Assembly (NCBI GenBank): GCA_036346255.1
Contig: CM070623.1
Span: 610,033-674,032 of the forward strand
Source of the DNA: Ampelocalamus luodianensis
Taxonomy: Eukaryota; Streptophyta; Magnoliopsida; Poales; Poaceae
DNA length: 64,000 bases
Direction: 5' to 3'
Shown here: positions 1 to 9,878 of the stretch, piece after piece
Layout: every line of letters starts with the position of its first letter
How positions within the stretch are numbered: position 1 is the first letter of the stretch
Notes under the pieces: generated by a model
Database searches by the model: none
The model's input: the letters and a program-made list of their open reading frames with translations, nothing else
Told to the model about the DNA's origin: nothing
Position numbers and translations under genes: made by a program

Positions 1-130
1 TCAGCCGAAATTCGAAAACTCAAATTTGAATTTGCTAAACCGGGGAAAAACCCGCCGGTTTTTAAAATCCCAGAACCCCCCCCCGCCCCCCCTAAATCCG
101 GTTACCGGCTGATTTTTTTCCCAGAAAGGA
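1..130. repeat. CCGG-rich degenerate repeat, copy 1
   Basis: The stretch combines AT-rich pieces (aaatttgaatttg) with accggggaaaaa, ccgccggttttt and ccggttaccggctg. The same mixture recurs at 29325-29530, so this is a dispersed repeat cut by the window edge. I see no coding potential. The family is not recognised; a degenerate DNA transposon end is my best guess. Confidence 0.4.
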
Positions 131-386
131 CAGCTCTTGCTATAAAGCTGTACCTATATCATGTCCATAGAAGCTTACAGTTAGTCTGATGTATACATCC
201 TAGAATACAACGTTTACATCGAATGATGTCACTTAATATTGGATTTCTTGCTAGGCCCAACAACTAAACGAGTGCTGCATAATAAAGCAAAAAATAATGC
301 ACTAACTAGTTGTATGGAACTTTATGTAGAAGAATTATGCTGTAATAATGCAAAATTTAAAAGCAATAACTGATTTAACTCCACAC

Positions 387-507
387 CTGATGGTATTCTT
401 TATCATTAATCTCTCTCTTTAGAACCTTCACAGCACTATCAAGAATTTGCTGCTTGGTTAACGCTGCATTGGCATCTCCACCACGGAAAAGCATAATGAG
501 TACATTT
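387..507 (-). pseudogene. Exon of a possible RNA polymerase III RPC5-like gene (winged-helix-like part)
   Basis: On the minus strand a CTGCAG acceptor (exon starts at 507) and a CAG/GTGTGG donor (exon ends at 387) bracket 121 nt that read openly in one frame, beginning NVLIMLFRGGDANAALTKQ and ending INDKEYHQ. One leading base completes an Arg codon left by the exon at 593-792, so the phases agree. The helical, charged pattern would suit a C-terminal winged-helix domain. From memory of the family I suspect the RPC5 (Sin-like) subunit of RNA polymerase III, but this is a weak match. Exons beyond 387 would lie mostly outside the window. It is marked as pseudogene because a preceding exon has a nonsense codon. 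Confidence 0.5.
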
Positions 508-592
508 CTGCAGGGGAAAAAGTTAGCAAATAAGTATGGAGCTTTCTGTCAATATCAAGATGGTATTCAATGCATTTTCAAATTTGCAATAC

Positions 593-792
593 CGTAGAGA
601 ACTTCTCATCACAGGCTTTGCAACATATACATCATGGACACGAACAGCAACATGGCATATTGAATCATGGAGCTCTTTATGAGGAAGCGAAGCACAAGTT
701 TTTGCGGCATTTGACAAAGCTTGCAATTTGGGTCCATCCTTTCTGTTGGAGGCATATTTTGCTGCCAACTGCCTGAAGTCTCTAACAACTGC
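593..792 (-). pseudogene. Exon of the same possible RPC5-like gene
   Basis: Minus-strand exon with acceptor CATTCAG (first base 792; an alternative acceptor TGTAG would start it at 802) and donor CTACG/GTATTG (last base 593). It reads openly from AVVRDFRQLAAKYASNRK through LQALSNAAKTCASLP and ELHDSICHVAVRVHDVYV to KPVMRSSLR. The split Arg codon (CG plus A) joins it in phase to the exon at 387-507, and its phase 0 start accepts the small exon at 2802-2844. Alpha-helical soluble protein segment with no membrane segment or signal peptide. Identity is uncertain: RPC5-like is a suggestion only. Confidence 0.5.
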
Positions 793-849
793 CTGAATGC
801 TACAGTGAACACATTCAAGATTATTGCAATTGAAGAGTTCAAGATGCAA

Positions 850-2800
850 TTAGGAAAAACATACAGTACATACTACGGAAATAAGAAAGCAAGATGTCAG
901 GGCAGAAGTTAGCACTGACAACAGCACTTACTCTTATGTATTCTACAGAAAGTATTGAACATTTATATAAAATGAGATCTTAAAGCTCGCATCAACACCC
1001 TACAGATATGACAGAAATTATAAGAAAGAAGACACCATTAACTAGTGGAGCAGTACGAACCTACAGATTTAACAGCTTTCATGCCGGTTTGTTCTCTTTT
1101 AAAAAGTTGTTATTTACAGCATGGCCCTAGACTCTCTAACCTCACCTGTTCAGGACTTCAGGCTAGACAGTGTCAGCATGCAACCGCATGCTCTCCCATT
1201 TAACAACTAAGAATGTTCAATTATATTTTGTATACCAAAATAACTAACACCACTGTAAGGTTTACTGGCAGGTAAAAGGCTGGTCTTGTAATATAGTTCT
1301 ACACCCTGAGCATCACCTGCAAGGCTTGCCATCATGGGATGGAACAGCATTTTCTCCTGCCAAAAATTGTCTAATCATAGTTCTACACCCTGAGCATCAC
1401 CAGGAGGACAATAGCTCGTCTCCTTCACGCTACCCCTTACATTCCAACCCACAATCTAGCAACACCCAACTTCCCCTCTCATCTTCGATAGAAGAGCACA
1501 ATGTATCATAGTGCACACCAGACTCCTTTATATTGGGTATGATTCACAATATGTGGCACACCATCGCAGTGGAATTTGGGAGGAAAAGTGGCATACCGCA
1601 TTCGACAATCCGGTACAACATTCCAGGTAACTATGAACCAAACACAAGGCCAAGCTGTCAATGAATGGGAAAGGTTTCCCAAACAAGGCCTAAAGAGGAT
1701 AAAGAACAAAGTTTCAAATTTGTTAGGGGGTAGCATCTATGCTCATGTTTCAGCAACGCCTTGCAAGATTTGAGTTGAGGTAAATGCTCCTCTACCCCCA
1801 ACCCACCACAAGTAGGTGAAAGAAAGAAACCAATCCTAGAAACGGTATTATAAGGAACTAATAAGCATAACTAGTTTTAATTGTCAGCACAAAATAAAGC
1901 TTCAAAATAACTCTGAATAGTTAGCCAACACACTCATGTGCTACTTAGTACTTGAGGAAAGAAGGATAATTTCATTAGCAGAATATTCTCCTGATCAGAA
2001 TCCCTGCTAGAATTGAAAAGCAAAGTGAGAGGCAATTTCATGACAGACACATTCAAACTTTCAGATAATCAGAAATTGACCAAAAAAACCAGATGCAAAG
2101 CAAAACCTATGTGTTAGGAAGCTGCTTCCAAAAGCTAATAATGTATTCGTTCTAATAATAAAAAATTTGGAAGAAAAGCAATTTGTCTGGCAAAGTGAAA
2201 TGAAAGAGCTTCCATCAAAGGTTTTATGCTTAAAATTTGTTCTTTATCCTCTTTAGGCCTTGTTTGGGAATATCAAATTCGCAGCCCATCCACGGGGATG
2301 GGCCAGGAATTTGGGCTTCCGAGACAAGGCATTAACAGTATCAGCATGTTGATACTGAAAACCATACTGTTTTCCATGATGGAAAGATTACATTTTCACA
2401 TATTCATTTTTATTTTGCATGTGCATGCCTGTTGTAATGTAATGCATGGTTCTTGTATATCAATATTGCTCTCCTAGTACATACTAATGTCTTCTTATTC
2501 CTCCTACCAAGTCTTTGCAATTATTTTTTTATGATAAACTCACTCGGTCATACTGCACTAAGCAATTACTTGAGGCGAAATCTAGTAAGTCATTTTAATG
2601 CAGAATGTTTACCTTTTCATAAAATTAAACAAAAGATAACACTCCAGAATGGGAATATCACCATAGTATAATAACAAAGGAGGCTGCTCCATCAGAAAAA
2701 ACACAATTCCACCATTACCAAAGCAATAAAATAGAAGTGAAATAAATACATATAAATAACAAGATCAGATGCACTGGCAGAGGAAATGATGTGAACTACA
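850..2800. other. Intronic or intergenic sequence, no supported gene
   Basis: AT-rich sequence between two minus-strand exons of the RPC5-like gene, therefore most likely intron. Around 2255-2335 there is a short GC-richer stretch containing ccttgtttggga, like an eroded Tourist-type end. A 13-bp phrase, gttctacaccctg, occurs at about 1297 and 1380, suggesting a small local duplication. I see no exon with convincing junctions. Confidence 0.3.
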
Positions 2801-2801
2801 C

Positions 2802-2844
2802 CTTATTGCATGGCATCTGTTAATATCCTTGCTGCCTGTCGACC
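2802..2844 (-). pseudogene. Small exon with in-frame TAA (possible RPC5-like gene)
   Basis: A 43-nt minus-strand exon lies between a CCTGGAG acceptor (first base 2844) and an AAG/GTGTAG donor (last base 2802). Its length is exactly what the phases of the flanking exons (3435-3541 ending with two spare bases, 593-792 starting in phase 0) require. In that frame it reads T-VDRQQGY, stop, QMPCNK. The stop is TAA where a CAA (Gln) would keep the frame open, so one C-to-T change would explain it. The phase agreement supports a real exon; the stop suggests this copy is dead or that the exon is skipped. Confidence 0.45.
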
Positions 2845-3434
2845 CTCCAGGAAACAAGGACATTACATAATCGGATCTAAATAACAAATTTGACATGATC
2901 AGTTGTGCTGGAATTTGTAGAAGAAAATGTTGATTGTTAGATAAATTTGTTAAACTTATGTACTATCAAAGTGAATAATGAATTAATGATAATGCACAAC
3001 AGAAAGTAATGTTAAATCAGTGTAAATGTTGCAACTATGCTAAGATGTCCCCTGCAGTTTTTGCAAAAAATATGTGTTATTACATATTACAATACACATG
3101 CTTAGTATGTAGCCGCAATTTTCTAAATTCTGGCCAAAATTTTGCCATGTTGACCAGATTTGGCCAGCAATGCTTTAATACCATAGTTTCAGGCACTACA
3201 GGGGATCATCCCCGCAGATCCCCACCCCCATGGGGGAAATTGCCACCCGTAATAGAACCTCACCAATATCAATTCATTTTTTGACCAACCTGTGCCAAAT
3301 TGAGCAAACCATATTTGTCACGCCACAATTTCGCCCACTTGGTGGCTGGTGGGAAATCAAGATCAAACCAAAAATGGAAAATGATTGGCCAACACAGTAG
3401 TATTACATTAACGAAGAGCTAACAAAACACTTAC

Positions 3435-3541
3435 GTGCTCATTGAGAAATCTATAGGGCCACCCTCATTTGATACCATCTTATCATGGTACTTGCTTGCA
3501 ATATTACTCCCTGCTGGTTCGTAAGCAAGAGAAATCCATGG
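3435..3541 (-). pseudogene. Exon of a possible RPC5-like gene
   Basis: Minus-strand exon of 107 nt with acceptor TTATTCCAG (first base 3541) and a strong AC/GTAAGT donor (last base 3435). It reads PWISLAYEPAGSNIASKY, then HDKMVSNEGGPIDFSMS, ending two bases into the next codon; the other two frames have stops. The 'PW-I-L-Y' start and 'I-F-S-M' end recall the RPC5/Sin family, in which a PW..L.YH block precedes a short beta segment; this is from memory and not certain. It sits about 4.9 kb downstream of the helicase stop, in the same orientation. Confidence 0.5.
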
Positions 3542-4030
3542 CTGGAATAACACAAAAAATGTCAAAAAATTTAAGTTTACACAACAGAAAAGGTATATAA
3601 GCAACACAGACACTTAACATTTCTCATGTTACCATGTACTAGACTACTAGTTACTATTTACTAAAAATTAAAGATAAAAAAAATCAACAGTGTCTGGTAC
3701 AAGTAATGCTGGAAAGGGAACTGGTGATCAATCATCTATACATAATAACAAACTTGAACCATAAGATATCTATATTGAATGAGGTTAGCTAATTGGTAAG
3801 AGTGGGTAACCAGCATATTTACACTACCATTCCATGCAGATGTGAAACAAGCTCAAATTGAGTAACCAACCATTGTCGGTCAAAAGTTCGATTATGATGT
3901 CAAAAGTGGCACAACAAAAAATTTCTAACAACAAATCAACCAATCTAAGATGAATACAATAAACTGAGCAGAACAAATCACATAATAGTTATCAATGACA
4001 ATGGAAAACAACAGGGAAATTCAACTACAA
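3542..4030. other. AT-rich sequence without supported gene
   Basis: Upstream of the exon at 3435-3541 on the minus strand. It is AT-rich and has frequent stops in all frames. More exons of the RPC5-like gene could be here, but I could not define any with both junctions and an open frame. Confidence 0.3.
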
Positions 4031-4033
4031 TAA

Positions 4034-4325
4034 AGGTGCACTTGTGCATTTAAAAAAAAAACTCAAAAAATCATAGATCTAAAACATTCTAAAATATGTG
4101 CACTTGCAAAAATTTGTTAAAAGATATGGTCATTTGTGCACTGTGTTAATAAAGACCAGTTTGTGCACATATAATTGCAGTGCATAAGTTTCTTTTGTGT
4201 GTTTGCACAGTGCAGACATGTTCATATTTTTGCACAAACATTTGCAATTGCAAGTACACCTGTTGTAGCAAGTTCTACATCTATGAATTTTTTCGACTTT
4301 TTTTAAATGCACAAGGGCAAAAACA
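4034..4325. mobile_element. MITE with long terminal inverted repeats
   Basis: The left end (cttgtgcatttaaaaaaaaa, then tcaaaaaatcatagat) is matched in reverse complement by the right end (tctatgaattttttcgac, tttttttaaatgcacaag). The inverted arms are about 60-80 bp and imperfect, and the centre is non-coding. The size of about 290 bp and the hairpin layout fit a MITE. I could not find a clear target duplication, so the superfamily is not assigned. Confidence 0.5.
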
Positions 4326-4890
4326 AAAATACGTAAAAATGCACCCATATTCACAAAATCTGCTTCCAAAACAACATGGGTAAATTATCACATAAAGGAG
4401 GAATTTAAAGATGACTTTAAATATAATGCAAACAATAGAAAAGGAGGTAAAATACCTACAACCCCACTACATTTACTCAATCTACAACACATCCTAGAAG
4501 AATCTTTGAGAAGCATAGAGCCATAGACCCTTACATTTACCCAAATGTCTACAGTGTCCCCTACCATGTCAAAACTAACATCGAATCAGTACCACCCTGG
4601 CCCCCCTATAGCATCCAGCTTGATGTGTCTCATCAAACCTTTAGTATTTTTGTCATTTTTTACATTTCATCTTGATGACATTTGGGGTTATTGCAATATT
4701 TCCACTTCCTACCCCTGCTTTAATGCTGTAAAAGACGCTGAGTGGTTGGAGTATGCAATTTAATAGGGCATAATATGGCCCAATCTCATTAACTATTTCT
4801 TAGATTTGGTGCATCCTTGGTTTCTGCACATACAGTGCTTGGACTTTTATCACGAAATGAAGAGAATACTACCCAAGAAGGACATGGGAC
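4326..4890. other. Intergenic sequence before the chimeric gene-fragment block
   Basis: No exon or repeat boundary can be supported. Composition changes from AT-rich to mixed at about 4500. No terminal inverted repeat or LTR matching the far side of the 4.9-7.7 kb chimera was found here, so the vehicle that assembled the chimera is not identified. Confidence 0.3.
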
Positions 4891-4899
4891 TAGGAAGCC

Positions 4900-5268
4900 A
4901 TGTCCGACGAGCAGAAGGACAGATGCTTGAGGATGGTGACCGAGTTGAATGAGATACTTCGCACAAGGCTCGGGCAGTCTACACATTCCCCGACCCTGTG
5001 CGATGCCCAGGCGACGTCCACTGTCGCCAACTGGGACCACATTGTGGCCACTGCAGTTCCGAGTGCAGACGCTGCTCTCAGCACAGGAACACCAAATGGT
5101 GGAACGACGGCATGCTCTGATCTGGACACCGATCCGCATTCTTACATCTTTGGAGAGGATGTGGGTTTTGGTGGTGTGTTTCGATGCACAACAGGGCTTG
5201 TTGATCGTTATGGAAGAAATAGAGTATTCAATACACCACTATGTGAACAAGCTTTTGATCAGATTGTC
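4900..5268 (+). pseudogene. Fragment of branched-chain 2-oxoacid dehydrogenase E1-beta, in a chimeric ORF
   Basis: The first 123 codons of a 325-codon ORF. Residues 1-80 are not recognised. Residues 82-117 contain YIFGEDVGFGGVFRCTTGL, then RNRVFNTPLCEQ, a hallmark of the mitochondrial branched-chain alpha-ketoacid dehydrogenase E1 beta subunit, a thiamine-diphosphate enzyme subunit of branched-chain amino acid breakdown. Residues 118-123 (AFDQIV) also belong to that protein, but in the family they lie roughly 25 residues further on, so an internal piece is missing. The reading frame passes directly into a RecQ fragment. There is no transit peptide or complete domain, so no E1-beta activity is possible. 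Confidence 0.75.
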
Positions 5269-5938
5269 CACGGAAGCAGCTGCTATCAAATACCTCCGCT
5301 GGTTACAAAGAACACAACTGTTGTTGTCAGCCCTCTTCTTTCACTGATGCAAGATCAGGTCAAGAGTTTAAAACAACATGGTGTGAAATCTGAGTATCTT
5401 GGCAGCACTCAAATGAATACATCTGTTAGCAGTGACGCTGAAAAAGGCCGGTTTGATGTTCTGTATATGACACCAGAGAGAGCTGTCTCACTTCTCTCAA
5501 GGTTTTGTAGTAACTTGCAGGCTGCCGGAATCTGCATGTTGGCCGTTGATGAAGTGCATCGCATATCAGAATGGGGTCATGATTTCAGGCCGGAATACAA
5601 ACTGTTGCATTCATTGCGGGACCTCCTTGTTGGTGTTCCCTTTGTTGCCTTGACTGCAACAACCACAGAAAGGGTACGTGGAGATATTGCCACTTCCTTG
5701 ATCCTGCGCAAACCTCACATTGTGGTCGCATCATTTGATTGTCCTAACCTTTTCTACAGTGTGAAATCATACAACCGATCTAGGCCCTTTGGTCAGAGAA
5801 CTTGTGAAAGATGTCTCCAAGAACTGTACTGTGGGTGGCTCAACAATAATATACGGTACCACCATCCGAGACACTAGACAGGTACATGAGGCATTCGTTA
5901 CCGCTGGAATCAAATCTGGCATTTACCACAGTAAAATG
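5269..5938 (+). pseudogene. Fragment of a WRN-like RecQ DNA helicase
   Basis: Follows the E1-beta piece without a break in the frame. Recognisable RecQ parts: CYQIPPLVTKNTTVVVSPLL and SLMQDQV (motifs I-Ia), MTPERAVSLLSRF, LAVDEVHRISEWGHDFRPEY (motif II region), FVALTATTTERVRGDI (motif III), then FDCPNLFYSVKS. A frame change at about 5788 leads into ELVKDVSKNCTVGGSTIIYG and AGIKSGIYHSKMG (start of the second RecA lobe). The Walker A lysine region is missing (GSSCYQ instead of GSGKSLCYQ), and the DEAH box reads DEVH. Motifs V and VI and the RQC domain are absent. Many exons of the parent gene are joined without introns. It cannot be a working helicase. Confidence 0.8.
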
Positions 5939-6141
5939 GGCAGAGCTGAGTTACGACCAATGCCAAGGCAGTTGTTCGACTGCTATCAAGGTGGAGTGCT
6001 GTGGATGCCCCCATGGCCACCACCTCAACGGCGTGGAACTTTGCTTGAGTGGTTCCGCAAACAGGCAGGAATCAAGTCATAGATGACGCCATTCACTAAT
6101 GCTGAAATGGGTGTGCTTAATACACTTGTGCATGGAGTGAT

Positions 6142-6815
6142 ATGGGTAGAACAACTACTATTGCTATATTGGGATGGGAAAAGTTCAGGCAAAGCGAAGT
6201 GCCCAAAATCGTCATGGATATATTAAACGGAGGCTCAGAAAGTTCAGATATACTGGATGATGGCTTTAGGGTTGTCGCAGCGGCATCTGCTGGCGATGAA
6301 ATTGTGAAAGAATCATTTATGGACATGAAGGTTGATGAACACATTTGCAGGTTGCGAGGGAGAAATAAAAAAGGTATTGTGCAAAGCTTGTATGATGCCA
6401 TACATGTGGTATCGACGCCTGATGACAATAGAGTGGTGGCTTCTCAAGCATATGGATATTCTCGGAGGTTTGCAGAAATTGGGATTGCAGAAGTTCTTGT
6501 CAACGCACTTCATGAGCAAGTTGCTCCTTCCAGCTTACCATCAGTTTGTGCTGCTTTGAAGGTGATTTCTGTCAATGATGAAATATGCCAGTCCATATCT
6601 GAAAATGGTGGGATTGATGTGCTTCTTCAAGTGCATTGATGAGGCTAGTGAACAGAAGAACAAAGTTATAGCAAGATCTTGCTGGTCTTTGTTGTCTAAG
6701 CTCGCTGGAAGTGACGCAAACAGGGCTGTTATCTTTCAGCCAGGTGGTGTTGATAGGCTCTTGAAGTTGATTGCCAGATTTTCTGAAGATCCATCAGTAA
6801 TACAAGAGATTGCAG
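6142..6815 (+). pseudogene. Fragment of an ARMC6-like armadillo-repeat protein
   Basis: Two overlapping frames, changing at about 6630, give LGWEKFRQSEVPKIVMDILN, DGFRVVAAASAGDEIVKESF, GIAEVLVNALHEQV, VCAALKVISVNDEICQSISE, then KVIARSCWSLLSKLAGSDAN and GGVDRLLKLIARFSEDPSVI. This is the armadillo-like helical repeat pattern of ARMC6 homologues, which are soluble proteins of poorly known function. The normal N-terminus and the last repeats are missing, and a short frameshift interrupts the ORF. No introns are seen although the fragment covers several repeats. It begins about 200 bases after the RecQ piece and runs straight into the carboxypeptidase piece. Confidence 0.7.
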
Positions 6816-6819
6816 CGGC

Positions 6820-7512
6820 CAATTTGCTGTTCTTGGAGTCGCCATCTGGCTTGGGGTTCTCGTACTCGAACACGACGTTGGATGCCTATGCTTTTCTGGT
6901 GAACTGGTTGGAGAGATTCCCACAGTACAAGTACAGAGTTTTACATTGCTGGAGAGAGTTATGCAGGGCATTATGTTCCCCAATTAGCCCCGCTCATATA
7001 CGAAAAGAACAAGGGCATTCAGAATCCCACAATTAATCTCAAAGGATTCTTGGCGGGGAATGTGGTTACTGATGACTACCACGACTATCTTGGTACATTT
7101 GAGTACTGGTGGATTCATGGTCTGATCTTTGACAGCACTTATCACAACTTGAAGGCGACATGTATGCTTGATTCCTCAGCTCACCCTTCTCCTAAATGTG
7201 TCAAGAATTTGAACCTAGCTAGCTCTGAAGTCTGAAGAAGGCAATATTGATTTGTATAGCCTGTATACAAAGCCCTGCAATAACACAGGCTCTCTCAAAA
7301 TTGGCTTGGGAGGACGTTATCCTTGGTTGTCCAGAGCCTATGATCCTTGCACTGAAAGATACACAAATATTTACCACAATCGGCCAGAAGTGCAGATGGC
7401 GTTACATGCTAACACTACTGGAATTCAATACCCTTGGAAAACTTGCAGCGACATTGTCGGATCCTACTGGGCAGACTCCCCAAAATCTATGCTTCCTATC
7501 TACCAAGAGTTA
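6820..7512 (+). pseudogene. Fragment of a serine carboxypeptidase-like (SCPL) protein
   Basis: Starts with LLFLESPSGLGFSYSNTT, followed after a frameshift near 6938 by YIAGESYAGHYVPQLAP, which includes the catalytic serine motif GESYAGHY. It continues with LKGFLAGNVVTDDYHDYLGT, YWWIHGLIFDSTY and, after another frame change near 7234, PCTERYTNIYHNRPEVQMAL, TGIQYPWKTCSDIVGSYWAD, IYQELIAA. S10 peptidases are secreted or vacuolar enzymes. The signal peptide, the N-terminal third and the C-terminal Asp and His of the triad are absent. SCPL genes normally have many introns; none is seen here. At least two frameshifts make it a pseudogene fragment. Confidence 0.8.
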
Positions 7513-8440
7513 ATTGCAGCAATTGAAGAGGTAATGTCTATGGTGACAGTCCTTACACTAAGGTTACCACGTGTAATGGGAGCAGGCTATGGTAATCTAG
7601 CGATACAGGCAATGCTCATGCAACAGAAGCATGGTGGTGCTAGTGTATCGGATTAGGGGCAAGCCGAAATTCAAGGAGGAAAGAATGTCACATACCGACT
7701 TGCCTTGTCTGAGCTCGTTGTGGGCCGTGGGCCAGGAGGCAAAGACGCTTTGGCCGAGTCGTGCTACAAAGGGAGAGCGACAGCAATACCAAGCATTGAA
7801 GAACAGAACCCAGGTCTTCCCCATTCTCCCTGCTGCTTCCGCTCCTTCTCCCTGCTGATTCCAGTCCCACTTCTTCTAATACTCCCAGTCTAATTGCTTC
7901 TCCTCAATCACTACTTCTATTCTCCCCTAATTAGTATCCCCAATCACTTATATCTTGAGTGGATTTGAGATTTATGAATCCTTATTTGGCAAATATTCGG
8001 TGTTGACTTGAGTTCATCAATAAAGTTCTTAACAAATATGCAAGATTTGAGCGGCCTAATCATTTTGGCATAAAAGATTTGGTTTCAAACCTAAAATGTC
8101 GATGACAGCTATGAAATTAAAAACAAGCTGATCGACTATTGCAAGTGAAAATATATCACACATCAGCACTGGTACAGGCTAGTCTTACAAGTAAAAGAAG
8201 ACTTGAAAGACAGATCAAAGATAAACGGGGCCGCACATTAGACAAGGACGCCATGATTTCAGAAATTTCAAATATGACGAATGTCATTACATGGTATGAG
8301 AACAATTCTACAACTGATAAGGTTACGGTAAAAGGCACAACATCAGGATCCTGACATTTCTTCGGGCTCACTCAGTCAAAAATGTTACAAGGGAATGTAA
8401 TAAACCACCAGTTTTGACAACCAATTACATGTTGACAGGT
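7513..8440. other. Tail of the chimeric block and helicase 3' region
   Basis: Contains a purine-rich run (aaggaggaaagaatg, about 7672-7686) directly followed by tgtcacataccgac, which could be a polypurine tract next to an LTR start, but no second LTR was found. An open stretch at 8139-8354 (plus strand) is not recognised and is probably chance. On the minus strand this region holds the 3'UTR of the helicase gene copy. Confidence 0.25.
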
Positions 8441-8459
8441 CTACTTTCGGCGATTGTAC
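8441..8459 (-). CDS. Last coding exon of the helicase copy
   Basis: A 19-nt exon after acceptor TTTGGCAG (first base 8459). Joined to the two spare bases of the previous exon it reads R-Y-N-R-R-K and TAG at 8443-8441. The basic RY-RR ending matches what I know of the RH28 family end, which makes this tiny exon credible. Confidence 0.65.
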
Positions 8460-8644
8460 CTGCCAAAAAACCCACTCAAGATTAGAATTTAGAAATGCTG
8501 GGGTTCCTAGTGTTTTGCATCACTGGCAAATTGATCTAATCTGCTTTACACGGTAGGAAGCGCTAAAGCAGGTCATTTTTAATCTTTTCTTTTCCACTTC
8601 AATGGAGATGAAAACTGAACCAAGTAAAAAACATTGTTGCATAC

Positions 8645-8922
8645 CTTGATTTGCTCTTAAAAGAATTTTTCGACTTCTTCCGTGCAAAAGAGCTGGTATT
8701 TTTCAAGGAGCGGCCCTGTTTCCATTCACTCATATCATTCTGGAACAATTCGTGCATCTCCTCTTGCCTAGTCTGGGCCTTTTCAGAATGTGGTCTTGCC
8801 TTCTTCTCATTCTTTCCTTTGCCAGCAGCACCCGTTTTACCGGTGGCCTTCATTGATTTTGCCCTACGATAAGCCACATCAACTAGAGATTGACCTTTCT
8901 TCGCTTTCTTCCCTCTGCTTGC
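8645..8922 (-). CDS. Helicase C-terminal tail exon (nucleolar basic region)
   Basis: 278-nt exon between acceptor TTCTGCAG (8922) and donor CAAG/GTATGC (8645). Reads ASRGKKAKKGQSLVDVAYRR, AKSMKATGKTGAAGKGKNEK, then MHELFQNDMSEWKQGRSL and a Lys/Ser/Arg-rich end. This is the family's lysine-rich C-terminal extension, likely involved in nucleolar targeting and RNA contact (inference). The frame is open, so this part of the copy has not decayed. Confidence 0.8.
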
Positions 8923-9265
8923 CTGCAGAAAACTCTTCGAAGCTTAGGACTGCACGTAGCTCTGATTACAATATTATAGACAGGAAGTCAACCCTAAGTA
9001 CCAGTGTAGATTTCTTTTAATGGGTACTAGGAAAAATGTACATATAATTAAGTCCCCATGGAAATCTAATTTCAATACGTAAGGTATTCAAGAGGTACTA
9101 TATTGCCACTTTCCAATTGTAACAAGGGATGTGTCACAAAATTATTCATGCCAACCAACAGCAAAGACACCAACCTAAAACCGAACTTACCAGAATGAAA
9201 ATTACTAATAAGTATTTGTCATTATTTTCCGCCAAAAGACTAACTGATTTTTAATGTTTACTATC

Positions 9266-9279
9266 AGTCAATGCCAACA
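9266..9279. repeat. Target-site duplication, left copy (LINE)
   Basis: agtcaatgccaaca, identical to 14359-14372. The pair brackets the LINE and marks its insertion into a helicase intron. Confidence 0.85.
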
Positions 9280-9429
9280 AAACATCCTAGCTCCTAGCGC
9301 TCTCCTCTCATAGTGCCGCTTGCCACTGTGGCAGCGGCGGCCACGCACGCCCTTCCTTCCGCCCGCTCCTCCGGCGGCGGCCTCAGAGCTTCGCTCGGTG
9401 CACTTCCCCATGGCCACTTCCTCCTCTGA

Positions 9430-9617
9430 CCTCGACTTATGTGCAACATTTATAGGGAAACAGTTTTCCTGAAGTTTCTCGGTTAAGGTTTTTGATGAGG
9501 CAATTCGTGCAACACAACGAAACGCATGACATGTACTCTTTCTCCAAATTTTTCCCACTGGGTTTTTATGGAGTTTTGACGAGACATGAATATGTCAGAT
9601 GAGTGTCCAAGGGGGAG
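9430..9617 (+). mobile_element. 3' internal end of a Ty1/copia element with polypurine tract
   Basis: The run gagtgtccaagggggag ends at 9617 and is directly followed by TGTTAAG, the normal arrangement of a copia polypurine tract next to its 3' LTR. The 5' limit of the copia-derived part inside the LINE is uncertain. Confidence 0.5.
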
Positions 9618-9877
9618 TGTTAAGAAACCGGGCTCAGGACCGGGAGTCCTGGCCCAATTGGACACCTCATGTTTCCAGTAGTCTATATAAAGGAGAGGGG
9701 ACCCCTCATTGTAATCGATCATTATTGAAGAGCAATAAAGAGAAGCCCGAAGTCCCCTCATATCTCTGTGTTCAATCTCTTATTCTGTTCTTGTGTTCTT
9801 GATTTGTTCTAAGCGATTCTACGCTTGTTTGTGAGGTAATCGTTCGGACTGGACTCCCCAGCGACGGTTACTCAACA
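9618..9877 (+). repeat. Copia-type LTR (260 bp) inside the LINE
   Basis: Starts TGTTAAG and ends CTCAACA, near-perfect short inverted ends. It has a TATA-like tctatataaagg at about 9681 and a polyadenylation-like aataaag at about 9735. It is preceded by a polypurine tract and followed by attggtgccaaaag, which resembles a primer binding site. Having both signals around one LTR suggests a 2-LTR-type junction or an unequal recombination product. Confidence 0.6.
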
Positions 9878-9878
9878 A

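Noticed and set aside
8139..8371. 71-codon ORFs on both strands next to the helicase stop
   Set aside because: No similarity recognised, no splice context, lies in the helicase 3' region.
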